Below are positions 26,200 to 34,997 of a stretch of 64,000 nt of DNA, in pieces. The stretch is from CBDCWT01 sp965223305. GTDB lineage: Bacteria; Planctomycetota; Planctomycetia; Pirellulales; Pirellulaceae. Numbering within the stretch: the first letter of the stretch is position 1; each line of letters starts with the position of its first letter. The stretch lies in the NCBI GenBank assembly GCA_965223305.1, contig CBDCWT010000016.1:227022-291021 (forward strand). The letters are read 5' to 3'. Both the position numbers and the translations under genes were made by a program. The notes under the pieces were generated by a model. The model saw only the letters and a list, made by a program, of their open reading frames with translations. It searched no databases and had not been told where the DNA came from.

Positions 26200-26663
26200 C
26201 CCTGGCGAAAGGTTAAACAACCTGCGGGCCATCCACCTTTACCCTCCCGCTCGCGGGAGGGTCGGACGCGCAGTGTCCGGGGAGGGCTGCCCGGGAGTGA
26301 TCGCCCCGAAGCGTGTCCCCCTCTCCGGCCCTTCGGGCCGACTCTCCCCAGGGGGAGAGTGACGAAAGACGAAATCACGCACTAACTTAAAAACTGCACC
26401 ACCCCCGAAGGGGCTGTGCAGCTTTGCAGTCCGCCAAACTCTGGCGAGTTCGGCTACGCTCCAAATCAGCCGCTGGGCGTTAGCCCACGGTTCCCCAGCG
26501 AAACCAACGCGTAGCGTCGGGGAGAGCTCCCCCCTCTCCGGCCCTTTGGGCCGACTCTCCCCAGGGGGGAGAGTGACGAAAGACGAAATCACGCACTAAC
26601 TTAGAAGCCGCATGACCCCCGGGGCAGTGATCTGCTGTCTCCGGGCTTTTCCCGTTCACACTG

Positions 26664-27065
26664 TCAGCTGTTGCGCGCGCCCCAAGCGAACAGAAACCAA
26701 CCGCAAATGAACGCGAGCCCCCCCACTGGAACAACTGCACCCAGCCAGCCGATGCCGGTCAGCGTATAGGCATACAGGCAACCGCTGAAGATCGCCGTCC
26801 CTACCAAGAAACTAGCTGCTGCACAGCTCAGTACGCGGCTTTGCCGTTCCTTGGCAAACATGCCAATCGCGATAAGTGCCAAGGCGTGGTACATCTGGTA
26901 CCGAACGGCAATTTCCCAGGTTTCCAGCCGCCGTGCTCGATCGGCCTCAGCAAGCGACCACTCGCCGATCGCAGACTCAAGGGCGTGGGCACCAAAGGCC
27001 CCTAGGATCACGGCCGTGCCCCCCAGCAAGGCACCGCTGGGAAGAGCGATCTGCAAACCAGGCAT
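26664..27065 (-). CDS. DUF423 / YgdD-like small membrane protein
   Basis: 133 residues with four hydrophobic segments. The family signature GAFGAHAL (about residues 22-29) and YQMYHALALIAIG are present, and the end FICGWFLFAWGARNS fits DUF423 (TMEM256/YgdD). These inner-membrane proteins have no established function. The last codons of the gene are repeated twice in the adjacent tandem block, so the 3' end seems to have been the duplication boundary. Confidence 0.9.
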   Translation of the reverse strand: MPGLQIALPSGALLGGTAVILGAFGAHALESAIGEWSLAEADRARRLETWEIAVRYQMYHALALIAIGMFAKERQSRVLSCAAASFLVGTAIFSGCLYAYTLTGIGWLGAVVPVGGLAFICGWFLFAWGARNS

Positions 27066-27188
27066 GAGCGAGCTCCCGCCAGTTCAGACGTCACGAGTTA
27101 GCTCGCCGCCCCACGACAAAGTGCCTCATTTCTCGTCTTCGATTTGCTCCGCAAGGACGAGTCGATCCGGTCTGGATCGACGAGAGGG

Positions 27189-30100
27189 CTACGGTGCCAC
27201 GATCCCCAACTTCTCTTCTTCCTCTTCTTGAATGATGATCCGTGGGGTGACCATCAGCATCAGGCTCTGCGAATTCCGTCCGATGCCGACGTTGCGGAAG
27301 AGCCGGTTTACGTAAGGCAGCTTGCTAAGCATTGGAACACCATGCTCGTTGCGCCCTTCCTGCAACCGCTTGATGCCGCCGAGCAGGATCGTTCCACCGT
27401 CCGGCACGCTGACTGTCGTGGAAACACTGGTGAACGAGAAGGTGGGCAGCTGGACCGTCGTTCCAGTCGTCGCTGTAAACGCGTTGTCGATATCGCCGGT
27501 CGCATCTCCGTTGCCGTCTACGACTGTCTGTCCAGAGTCAGTCGTGGTCGTGCCTTCGAAGGTAAACGTCTCGACGTTGCCAATCTGGCTGAAAATAGGT
27601 TGCAGGGTGAGCCGCACGAATCGGCGGTCGGACGAGACAACCGCCTGTACGTTCAAGTTCGTACCCTCGCTCAGCACAACGATCACCGGCTGGTGAGCCG
27701 CGGCGAAGTCACCGACAACTGGAATCAGGCTGGTCACAAAAGGCCGTTGGGAAGTGTCGCTCACGGACGCCAGCTGGCCGTTGAACAAAGTCACCTTAGG
27801 CGCTTGTAACACATTGCTCCTAGTATCCCCGGTGGCGGCGTTGAGCAGGAAGAACGCCTCGATGTCGCTCAGAATCGCGAATCCGAACGAGGCGGCGTTG
27901 CCGGCTTGAAATCCACCAAAGGCCGGTGCGGCGAGACCGAAACTGCCCTGTTGGAAGGACAAGTCGAGGTCTGCCGTTGGATTGCCGGCATTGTCGAGAC
28001 CAATCGTGACACTGTTGCCCGAATCATCCCGAGGCAAGGTTGTTACGTTGTCGTCAATGTCAAAGTCGAAGTCGACGCCGATTCGTTCGAACCAGTTGTC
28101 CTGAAGCGTAATGAACCGCACTTCGATCGTGACCTGCAGATCCTGCAGGCGACGCAGCTGCTCGAGCAGGTCCGCGATTTGGTCGTGTACGTCTTGGGTT
28201 TGGCTGATGACGAGACTGAGGTTCGTGGGGAACGGCTCGATGGCTCCTGGCCCGCCAATGGTATCCCAACTATCGGGTTCGACTGTTGACGTAATCAACT
28301 CCATCAGCGTATCGAAGTCCGCCAACGCGGCCCCCCCTGCGGCACCTGGGCTGCCCGGTGCGAGAGTGGGACGACCCGTATTAGCAAGCAGTCCGTACGC
28401 ATTGGTTTGGGCTAATACGTTGGAGGAAAGCGAGGCTGGCTGCTCTAGCTCGTTGGAAGCGATGGTGAGCGGTGACATGACCGAAGGTTGCGTCATTCCA
28501 CCGTATCCCAGCGACCGATGGGCGTCGCGGAGAGCCGCCGGCAATCCGACGTTGTGTCCGGGCGCGAAGTTCGGGATCGGAATCACCAGGTCGGCGACGT
28601 TGTAGACTTGGGCATAGACGTTCGAGTCTCGCGCCTGCTCGCTGGTCACCCGCAAGACCTCATGCTGAATGACGTAGCTGAGCCGCAGCGGTTCGAGGAT
28701 CAAGTGCAAGGCGCTTTTCAGCATGATGGGCTCGGTCAGATTGATGGTGACCGGAGTATCCGTCGACACGCCCTCGGACGACATGCCTTCGGCATCGGCG
28801 TAGATGTTCACACCAGTGATACTGCCGAGCGTATCGAGCACGTCTTTGAGCGGCCGGTTGGTGAAACGAACTTCGACCTTCTGCTTAAGCGACTCTTGGA
28901 TGTCGAGCTCAGTAGGAGAAAGACGTCTGTGTTGCATCTCTAGCCACTCGCGACGCGACCGGCTCAGCTCGCCCCAACTTCTGGCATCGCTGAAGACCAA
29001 TGGCTCACGATCGTCGAACGGAATCCGAGACTCGTCCACCGACTGTAGCGCTCGGAAAAACGACTCTTCCGCTCGGCTGTCGATCGACTCCTGCTCGCGA
29101 ACTCGCGACATGAGCCGGCTCTTGAGCATCAATGTGCGCGTGATCGGTGAGTTGGGGTCTAACTCTCGCACCTGTTTGACGATCACCTCGGCTTCTTCGA
29201 AACGTTCTTCCTCGATCAACGTATTGAACTGATCAATAAGCTGTCCGACTTTATCTTGAATTTCGAGCTTCAAAGTACGTTCGCGATCGATATTGTCGAG
29301 AATTGCCCGGTTGCGCTCGTCGAGCTCGATTTCGGACCGATGCTGATCGATGTAGCGTTGTAGATCACTGACGCGACGCTCGACGATGGCCAGCAGCTGA
29401 TTGCGCGACGCCGGTTCGAGTTCCGCTTCAGCAACGCGATCACGCAGCCGTTGCAAGATCTCATGTGCACCTTTCGGATCGGTGCGGAACATCTCTTCGG
29501 CTGCCTTCTCCTGCGCGGCGATCTCGCTGAGCAGTTGCTGCCGGAGGACGTTCTGTCGCGTATCGACCTGCTCGAATGGCGACGGTTCTGTCCCGCCATT
29601 CGTCCGCGGTGCGGAAAGTAGGCTGAGCTTATCCTTGAGTTGTTGACGGGTGATCGGATCCAACTCGGCTTGGAATTCCCATGCTCGCCGGAACAGATCG
29701 ATAGCTCGCTCGCGGTCCTGTGCTTCCAGCGCTCGCAGGCCCTGTTCGTAGAGACCGATGCCCGACACAGGCCCTGCTGGAGCGGCCGCTTCGGCTTGTG
29801 CCATGCGGTTACGCGTGGTGTCCACTCCCGGATCGTAGATTCCTTGTCGGACTGGATACGACTGCGGCACGTCCGTCAGGGAGCCGCTGGCTTGGACCGC
29901 GCTGTGTCCCGTTGCGGGGACGACTGCAGAGCCGCCGCGCAGCCGCGTCGCCTGATCGACCTTGAGCCGCAATTCCCAGGGACGCGTCTGGTTAGCACTG
30001 TATTCTCGATCGGAGACGCCAAGCTGCTCGGCTTGCAGGGCCAGCCGGCGAGCCGTTTCCAGGTCGCCTCGGTCGAGCGCCGACATGCCTTCGGCGACCC

Positions 30101-30956
30101 AACGCATGGCCTGTTCCTTCTGGCTCGGCTCCGCGGCAAGCAGGGGGCTGCGACCGGGAGTGGTTTCCGCCGCTGCGGAAGTCCCACCTTGTTGGAATCT
30201 GCTTTGCCGTGAGCTCGTGTCACTGCCGCCGGGTGGCGGCAAACGGACGAGGTCGTTTCGTGTGACCGAGGACGGCCGTAGCTGCCCACCGCGCGCGGCA
30301 GGAGCCGGTGGCGTTAACCTCGATGCCTCGACGCCGGCAACTCTCAGCTCTTGGGCAAGCCGGTCCGGTGAGTACTCATTGGGTTGAAACTTGGCGCCCG
30401 TAGCAACGGCCTTCTGCCACCAGCCGATCGCGCCGACCGTATCGTTTTGGCTCAGAGCGGTGCGGCCACGCCGCAGGTAATCTACTGCCTTCGACTTAGA
30501 ACCGTCCGTCATCGCAGCGATCGCCGCTTCGGCACTCGGGCTTCCAAAGGGTGCCGGCGGGGGCGCCGATGCTCGAGTGGAGTCGTAGGGACTGAAACGA
30601 CTGCTGGGACGCCGAGGCGAGTCCTTGGCGGCTGCTCTCAGTTTAGCAAGTTCCCGGCGCAGCCCGGCCGGAGTGTCAACGAACTTTGCGAACAGGCTAT
30701 CGTATTTGACGTTGAGCTGTTCGGCGCTCGCCAGATGTTTTTCGGCGATCTCGAATTTGCCGTCCTTCATCGCCTGTCGAGTCAGCGCGAGCAACTGGTC
30801 CGATTGACGGCGCCGCGCAGCCTCGCTGCCTGCTTGTCCTATACACATCTGACCAACAGCAACCGCGTTCGTCACTGAAGTCGCACCAAATGCGTTGGCG
30901 TTGCTGATCAAAGCGCACAGTGTGCATCCCGCTAAGAGTCTTCCGATCGCTTTCAA
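27189..30956 (-). CDS. Type II/IV pilus-type secretin with long N-terminal repeat region
   Basis: 1255 residues. I chose TTG 30956 because AAGGAG lies 7 bases upstream and a signal peptide follows directly (KAIGRLLAGCTLCALISNANA). Residues about 55-440 hold four TPR-like units of the type GLRALEAQDRERAIDLFRRA, GMSALDRGDLETARRLALQA and RTALSQNDTVGAIGWWQKA. A coiled coil rich in Glu/Arg follows (about 450-650). An STN-like domain begins near 690 (RFTNRPLKDVLDTLGSITGVNIYADAEG). The secretin core covers about 935-1240, with VTIEVRFITLQ, VLQAPKVTLFNGQ and VPDGGTILLGGIK. It would form the outer-membrane channel for a pilus or type II-like system. It is far longer than typical PilQ or GspD (about 650-750). 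Confidence 0.9.
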   Translation of the reverse strand: MKAIGRLLAGCTLCALISNANAFGATSVTNAVAVGQMCIGQAGSEAARRRQSDQLLALTRQAMKDGKFEIAEKHLASAEQLNVKYDSLFAKFVDTPAGLRRELAKLRAAAKDSPRRPSSRFSPYDSTRASAPPPAPFGSPSAEAAIAAMTDGSKSKAVDYLRRGRTALSQNDTVGAIGWWQKAVATGAKFQPNEYSPDRLAQELRVAGVEASRLTPPAPAARGGQLRPSSVTRNDLVRLPPPGGSDTSSRQSRFQQGGTSAAAETTPGRSPLLAAEPSQKEQAMRWVAEGMSALDRGDLETARRLALQAEQLGVSDREYSANQTRPWELRLKVDQATRLRGGSAVVPATGHSAVQASGSLTDVPQSYPVRQGIYDPGVDTTRNRMAQAEAAAPAGPVSGIGLYEQGLRALEAQDRERAIDLFRRAWEFQAELDPITRQQLKDKLSLLSAPRTNGGTEPSPFEQVDTRQNVLRQQLLSEIAAQEKAAEEMFRTDPKGAHEILQRLRDRVAEAELEPASRNQLLAIVERRVSDLQRYIDQHRSEIELDERNRAILDNIDRERTLKLEIQDKVGQLIDQFNTLIEEERFEEAEVIVKQVRELDPNSPITRTLMLKSRLMSRVREQESIDSRAEESFFRALQSVDESRIPFDDREPLVFSDARSWGELSRSRREWLEMQHRRLSPTELDIQESLKQKVEVRFTNRPLKDVLDTLGSITGVNIYADAEGMSSEGVSTDTPVTINLTEPIMLKSALHLILEPLRLSYVIQHEVLRVTSEQARDSNVYAQVYNVADLVIPIPNFAPGHNVGLPAALRDAHRSLGYGGMTQPSVMSPLTIASNELEQPASLSSNVLAQTNAYGLLANTGRPTLAPGSPGAAGGAALADFDTLMELITSTVEPDSWDTIGGPGAIEPFPTNLSLVISQTQDVHDQIADLLEQLRRLQDLQVTIEVRFITLQDNWFERIGVDFDFDIDDNVTTLPRDDSGNSVTIGLDNAGNPTADLDLSFQQGSFGLAAPAFGGFQAGNAASFGFAILSDIEAFFLLNAATGDTRSNVLQAPKVTLFNGQLASVSDTSQRPFVTSLIPVVGDFAAAHQPVIVVLSEGTNLNVQAVVSSDRRFVRLTLQPIFSQIGNVETFTFEGTTTTDSGQTVVDGNGDATGDIDNAFTATTGTTVQLPTFSFTSVSTTVSVPDGGTILLGGIKRLQEGRNEHGVPMLSKLPYVNRLFRNVGIGRNSQSLMLMVTPRIIIQEEEEEKLGIVAP

Positions 30957-31135
30957 CGCGATACTCCTTTTTCCAGAATGCCCCGCCACAGTGGTGGACA
31001 ACAGCGCTTCCGGGCGCGTCTAGTGACTGTTTTTCATTCGGACAGTTGCGAGAACTCGCAACAAAGGACAAGCTGCCAAACGACAGAAGAGTTTGACACC
31101 GTTGACCGGCTCGCTCTTGGTAGAAGAGAGCGGCA

Positions 31136-31164
31136 TAAATATCGGCAGGTTTGGGCTCGGTCAA
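31136..31164 (-). promoter_or_regulatory. Possible promoter of the secretin gene
   Basis: On the minus strand, TTGACC (31164-31159) and TATTTA (31141-31136) are separated by 17 bases. It lies just after the terminator of the upstream gene, so the secretin needs its own promoter. The -10 box is weak. Confidence 0.4.
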
Positions 31165-31184
31165 GAGTGATTGAAGGAAAATAG

Positions 31185-31216
31185 AAAAAAAAAGAGCCGC
31201 TATCGGAGATAGCGGC
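31185..31216 (-). terminator. Intrinsic terminator between the upstream pilus genes and the secretin
   Basis: On the minus strand, GCCGCTATC and GATAGCGGC form a perfect 9-bp stem with a 3-base loop, followed by a run of nine T. It ends the pilM-led transcript before the secretin gene. Confidence 0.9.
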
Positions 31217-31265
31217 CCAGTGGTGGTGGGATAGGGTTAACAGCTGACAGCTTGGGTAGTCTTGC

Positions 31266-33269
31266 TTACTCCTCTTCCTCGATCTTCTCCGGAACGACGT
31301 AAAGCTCATACGACCCGGCGTCATCGAGATCGTTGCGGACAAAGAAGTTTCCATCGCGGTCGAGGAAAATGAACTCGCTGGCGGCTAATAGTTCAACCTC
31401 TGGTTTTTCCTCTTCTTCTTCCTCCTCATCTTCCTTGTCTTTGCCTCTTTTGCGTTTTTTCTTTTGCTCCTCCTCTACCTTCGGCAGCACACCGCCACCC
31501 CGGAAGTCGACAAGCAAGTGATCGGTCTTGATGTTGTACCTCTCGAGCTTCTTGAACTGCAACGTCACCGGGTGGATGACATCCGCGTTTTGGGTGAAGT
31601 CAAGCACCGCTCCGCGCTGAGCGTCTACGAAACCGGGTACATCAACTGCAAGCTCGTTGTCCCAGACAATGGAGAGCAGTTTGGCACTGGGCTCCCCAGT
31701 GGGAATCCTCAGGGGCGAATTCTTGAACTTCATCTCGCCGGCCGGCTTGATCGGGCCTGCCAGCGTTACCCGACGTGGTTCAATCGCCACGACGTCAGTA
31801 GGTTCGCTAAATTCGCTTTTGAGCGTCGTCGAGGTGAGATGCCGCTCGCCACCGTATTCTTTGTCGATCTGAGCCAGCCGCTGACGAACTTCGTCCGACA
31901 ACGCTCTATCCTGTGGCTGCAGTCTCGAATCCAGGGGATGGTTGGGATCCTCGAGCCAAACCTGCACGCGATAGCGGTACTGCTTACCCAATTCGGCGGT
32001 CATGTCGAAGAAGCGGATCATGAGGTGGTCGATCTGGGGACCGCGCACGGTCAACGTCGAGGCGCTCGGCGCAGAACCGGCGGAGGCCTCGTCCATATCC
32101 CCGAAGGCACCGAACGAACCGGTTCCACCTCCGCCGCCGAGCGCGGCGTTGGGGTCGTTCAGCAACTCGGTCAGCGACGCTGCTGTGGCTGCTGCTTCTT
32201 CCTCCAGCTCAGCCGTCACGGGATCATTTTCCAGGTAGCGAGGCACCTTGGAGTGCAGTGCGAAATCCGCGAAGTCGCGCATCATGATCGGAGGGATCGG
32301 CATCGTCAGCCACTCCGAAGTGTAGCGTGGGTCGGCAACTTCACCGGCCACTCCGGCCCATCGTTCGTCGGCGCTCGAAGGGCGACTTAGCTCGACCTTG
32401 GAATGGCTAATCCGCTTCCATACCAACTCTGCATTGGGATCGGCAGGGACCTCTGCGCGCTCGGCCACGAAGAGCCGGTACTGGGGCAGATCGCGTCCCG
32501 CGTTGTAGTGCATCGCGGAGGCAAACGCCTGGTCGAACTTGCCCCACTGCTGGCGGTAGGGAACGAGTGCCTTGACCGCGACGAGGACCCGGGAAGCTGC
32601 CAGCGCTTCGGTGCCCGGGGGTCGGTAACCCGGAAAGATCCGATCCGCCGCCGATGCCAGGTCCTTCTCGCCTTCGCCCGCGATGTCCGGCCCACCACCG
32701 CTGATGAACAACTCGTCGGGGCTCGGTCCCTCTTCATCAGGTGCCATCAACGCCATCATTGCTGCCTGGCGCTCCTCCCGGCTCTTCTTCTTTTTCTTTT
32801 TCTTCTTGATGTTCATCTCGGTGTCGGCGAGGTCGTCTAGCAGGTCTACGTCGCTGTCCAGCAACTGGAGAGCCAGGGGCCCCACGACTACGGACACCTC
32901 GAGCTCGATCGGCGCGAGGATCTCGGGGTCGGTGCGTCGAATCCCAGAGGGCTTGTCCGGGGGGATGAATGGCTTGAGCGCGGCGTAGCCGACCGGCGTC
33001 TGAGTTTTTCGCGCGCGTTCCAGGTGGCCTGTCCGCGGCTGGTGTTTTTTCGAAATATTCTCCCAATGGTCGCCGTTTATATGCCCGCGGACCCGATCAA
33101 CTTCCCTGGAGAGCGCCACCGGCGTCTGTTGACTCGATACGCCCTCGAGGCTGTAGCCGCTGTAGATGAAGACGCCGGACAACACTAGCACCACGGCCAG
33201 TACGAGTTTTTCCACATGCGAGACGAAGAAACCAGCGACGGCCTTTCGACTAAATCGTAGTTTCGGCAT
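31266..33269 (-). CDS. Membrane-anchored protein of the pilus/secretin cluster
   Basis: 667 residues from ATG 33269 (AAAGGAAG eight bases upstream; a GTG at 33278 abuts the SD). One transmembrane segment near residues 20-45 (VEKLVLAVVLVLSGVFIYSGYSL) puts the rest outside the cytoplasm. A run of nine Lys lies near residue 155, and an acidic/basic tract (KKKRKRGKDKEDEEEEEEE) near 603-622. No family is recognised. It holds the position of a PilO/PilP-like or GspC-like periplasmic linker between the inner-membrane platform and the secretin. It is third in the minus-strand operon, and a strong terminator follows its stop codon. Confidence 0.7.
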   Translation of the reverse strand: MPKLRFSRKAVAGFFVSHVEKLVLAVVLVLSGVFIYSGYSLEGVSSQQTPVALSREVDRVRGHINGDHWENISKKHQPRTGHLERARKTQTPVGYAALKPFIPPDKPSGIRRTDPEILAPIELEVSVVVGPLALQLLDSDVDLLDDLADTEMNIKKKKKKKKSREERQAAMMALMAPDEEGPSPDELFISGGGPDIAGEGEKDLASAADRIFPGYRPPGTEALAASRVLVAVKALVPYRQQWGKFDQAFASAMHYNAGRDLPQYRLFVAERAEVPADPNAELVWKRISHSKVELSRPSSADERWAGVAGEVADPRYTSEWLTMPIPPIMMRDFADFALHSKVPRYLENDPVTAELEEEAAATAASLTELLNDPNAALGGGGGTGSFGAFGDMDEASAGSAPSASTLTVRGPQIDHLMIRFFDMTAELGKQYRYRVQVWLEDPNHPLDSRLQPQDRALSDEVRQRLAQIDKEYGGERHLTSTTLKSEFSEPTDVVAIEPRRVTLAGPIKPAGEMKFKNSPLRIPTGEPSAKLLSIVWDNELAVDVPGFVDAQRGAVLDFTQNADVIHPVTLQFKKLERYNIKTDHLLVDFRGGGVLPKVEEEQKKKRKRGKDKEDEEEEEEEKPEVELLAASEFIFLDRDGNFFVRNDLDDAGSYELYVVPEKIEEEE

Positions 33270-33392
33270 CGCAAACACTTCCTTTCCGTTATGAGTGAGT
33301 GTGAAACACCCCTGGGATCACACTCTCTGTTTAACCGCTACCCTTGTGTATTCCCTAACTCTCTCCCCCCGGCAGACCGGCTCCCCGTTCGA

Positions 33393-34955
33393 CTATTCTG
33401 CAGCAGTCCCGTCGGTTTGATCAACAGGAGCTGAGACCGGTGTCTCGGCTGCGGCCGGCTCGGGCTCGTCCTCAATTCCCAGCCGATCGGTGTCGACCGG
33501 ATTGTAGATGTAGATCATCCCGTAGATCTCCACCGGCATTTCGTACACCGGCGCTTCTTCCTCGATTTCCATACCCGCCAGAGCATCGGCCCCCGCACTG
33601 CCCCCCGACATCATCTCAGGGCCTCCTCCCAGGGCCTCAAATCCGCTCGATTCGTCATCTTCTTCGATTTCCTGCTCCACTCCCATCATAGACATCGGGT
33701 CATCACCGGCTCCCAAGCCGCCCAAACCACTGGCGCCATCTCCCACGTTGACTCGGACCTGACGCACTTCGACCATCAGGCTGGAATTACCACATTCGGT
33801 GATCAGGCTGTGTAGTTTTCGCGTATCCATGACCAGATTCATCCGAATCGGCATGCGCTTGGCGACGACCAAATAGGCAGTATCCCTGTCGATCGTTGTA
33901 CTAGCGGTCTCCGGATCCAAGGCCTCTCGCAAGTCACTCGCCTTCACAGGCTGGTAGTCGTTGTCCACGTACCGGTTGTGGGCGGGATCGCCACGTCGCC
34001 GGGTCATGCCGAAGCCTCCTCCACCACCGCCCGCCGAGGAGTCCTCGTTGTCATCCACACCACCCAAGAAAGACATGTTGAAACGCTCTGCAGACGAGGA
34101 GCCGATGGAACCACCGCCGCGCCCGGCGTCTGCGCCAATCTTGATCGCGGCCACCTCTTTGATGGTGGCGTTGTAGGTGCCTGACGCGTCAGAGTTCGTC
34201 TTGGCGATGATGTTCATCAGTGCCTTAAGGACCCACAGGTCCTCCTGCGCATAGAGGATCTCCAGGGTCGTAGGAACTTTGTCCGAGGTAGTCGACCAGT
34301 CGAACCTCGAGCTTTGCAAACTCGCTTGGTCACCCGGGTCCCAGAGGACGTCATAATCTTCCTCCTCGTCCTCTGCAGCTGTGGACGAAGCGGCCGTTGC
34401 GGCGGTGATTCCTCCGCCAAAGCCACCGAAACTTCCGAACCCGCCGTCGACACCTCCCATGCCTCCGCTGCCGGGCGACCACTTGGCGCCGATGATCTCG
34501 GCCAACTTGGGTAGTTCCGCTTTGATGTAATCACGGTAGTGCTCTCGCAACGTTTTCAGCAGCTCCTTATCCTCCGGCGTCGGATAGGCCAAATGCTCGA
34601 TCGTGCGGAATTCCTCGACCGCCTCAAGAAATCGCTCAGGCAACTCGTCGGGCCAAACAAGAATCGCCGCCTGTTGGTCGTACTGATGCTTCCAGGCTTC
34701 GTAGACTTCGTCGGTCAGAGCATCGATCCTCTCGTTCATGCCGTCTTCCGAATGCCGATTGGGAGGATCTTCCTTCCTACCGAGATCGGCCACCATCGTA
34801 TAGCTGGATTCGATCGACACCACACCGTCCTCTGTCTCCTGACTCATCCGCTGAGTGGCCAGGTACCAGCCTACAGCCAGCAGTGGCACGATCGCCGCGG
34901 CCAGAATCCAAAAGCGGTTGCGCATTAGTGCGCCGAGCAACTGATTAACGTCCAC
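33393..34955 (-). CDS. Membrane-anchored protein of the pilus/secretin cluster (PilO-like position)
   Basis: 520 residues. The start is GTG 34955 with GGAG seven bases upstream. It has an N-terminal transmembrane helix (MRNRFWILAAAIVPLLAVGWYLA, about 11-33), a helical stretch (about 60-140), and Gly/Phe-rich low-complexity segments (GGMGGVDGGFGSFGGFGGG near 165-185; Gly/Ser-rich near 290-320). Two regions (KIGADAG..., MRMNLVMDTRKLHSLITECG) could be alpha/beta domains as in PilO/GspM. The C-terminus is acidic. It lies between the pilM-like gene and the 667-residue gene, and all are co-directional. No family match can be asserted from sequence alone. Confidence 0.68.
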   Translation of the reverse strand: MDVNQLLGALMRNRFWILAAAIVPLLAVGWYLATQRMSQETEDGVVSIESSYTMVADLGRKEDPPNRHSEDGMNERIDALTDEVYEAWKHQYDQQAAILVWPDELPERFLEAVEEFRTIEHLAYPTPEDKELLKTLREHYRDYIKAELPKLAEIIGAKWSPGSGGMGGVDGGFGSFGGFGGGITAATAASSTAAEDEEEDYDVLWDPGDQASLQSSRFDWSTTSDKVPTTLEILYAQEDLWVLKALMNIIAKTNSDASGTYNATIKEVAAIKIGADAGRGGGSIGSSSAERFNMSFLGGVDDNEDSSAGGGGGGFGMTRRRGDPAHNRYVDNDYQPVKASDLREALDPETASTTIDRDTAYLVVAKRMPIRMNLVMDTRKLHSLITECGNSSLMVEVRQVRVNVGDGASGLGGLGAGDDPMSMMGVEQEIEEDDESSGFEALGGGPEMMSGGSAGADALAGMEIEEEAPVYEMPVEIYGMIYIYNPVDTDRLGIEDEPEPAAAETPVSAPVDQTDGTAAE

Positions 34956-34997
34956 TTCATCACTCCTTCATGTCGAACGGGGTCAGCCCCAACTGGC

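Larger units (their letters stand above)
25303..26694. repeat. Tandem segmental duplication with two full units and one partial
   Basis: Unit 1 (about 25303-25927), unit 2 (about 25928-26600) and a partial unit 3 (about 26601-26694) begin with the same ~85 bases. These hold the GCCCCGGG terminator hairpin and the last codons of the DUF423 gene, read on the minus strand. Each full unit also carries a family B palindrome, a CCCTCCCGC/GCGGGAGGG hairpin, a CCCCCTCTCCGG hairpin, a GCCAAACTC/GAGTTCGGC hairpin and a half AATCAGCCG repeat. Unit 2 has about 65 extra bases. There is no gene inside. Confidence 0.8.

Noticed and set aside
31464..32390. 308-codon plus-strand open frame
   Set aside because: Antisense to the 667-residue pilus gene; composition follows its complement.
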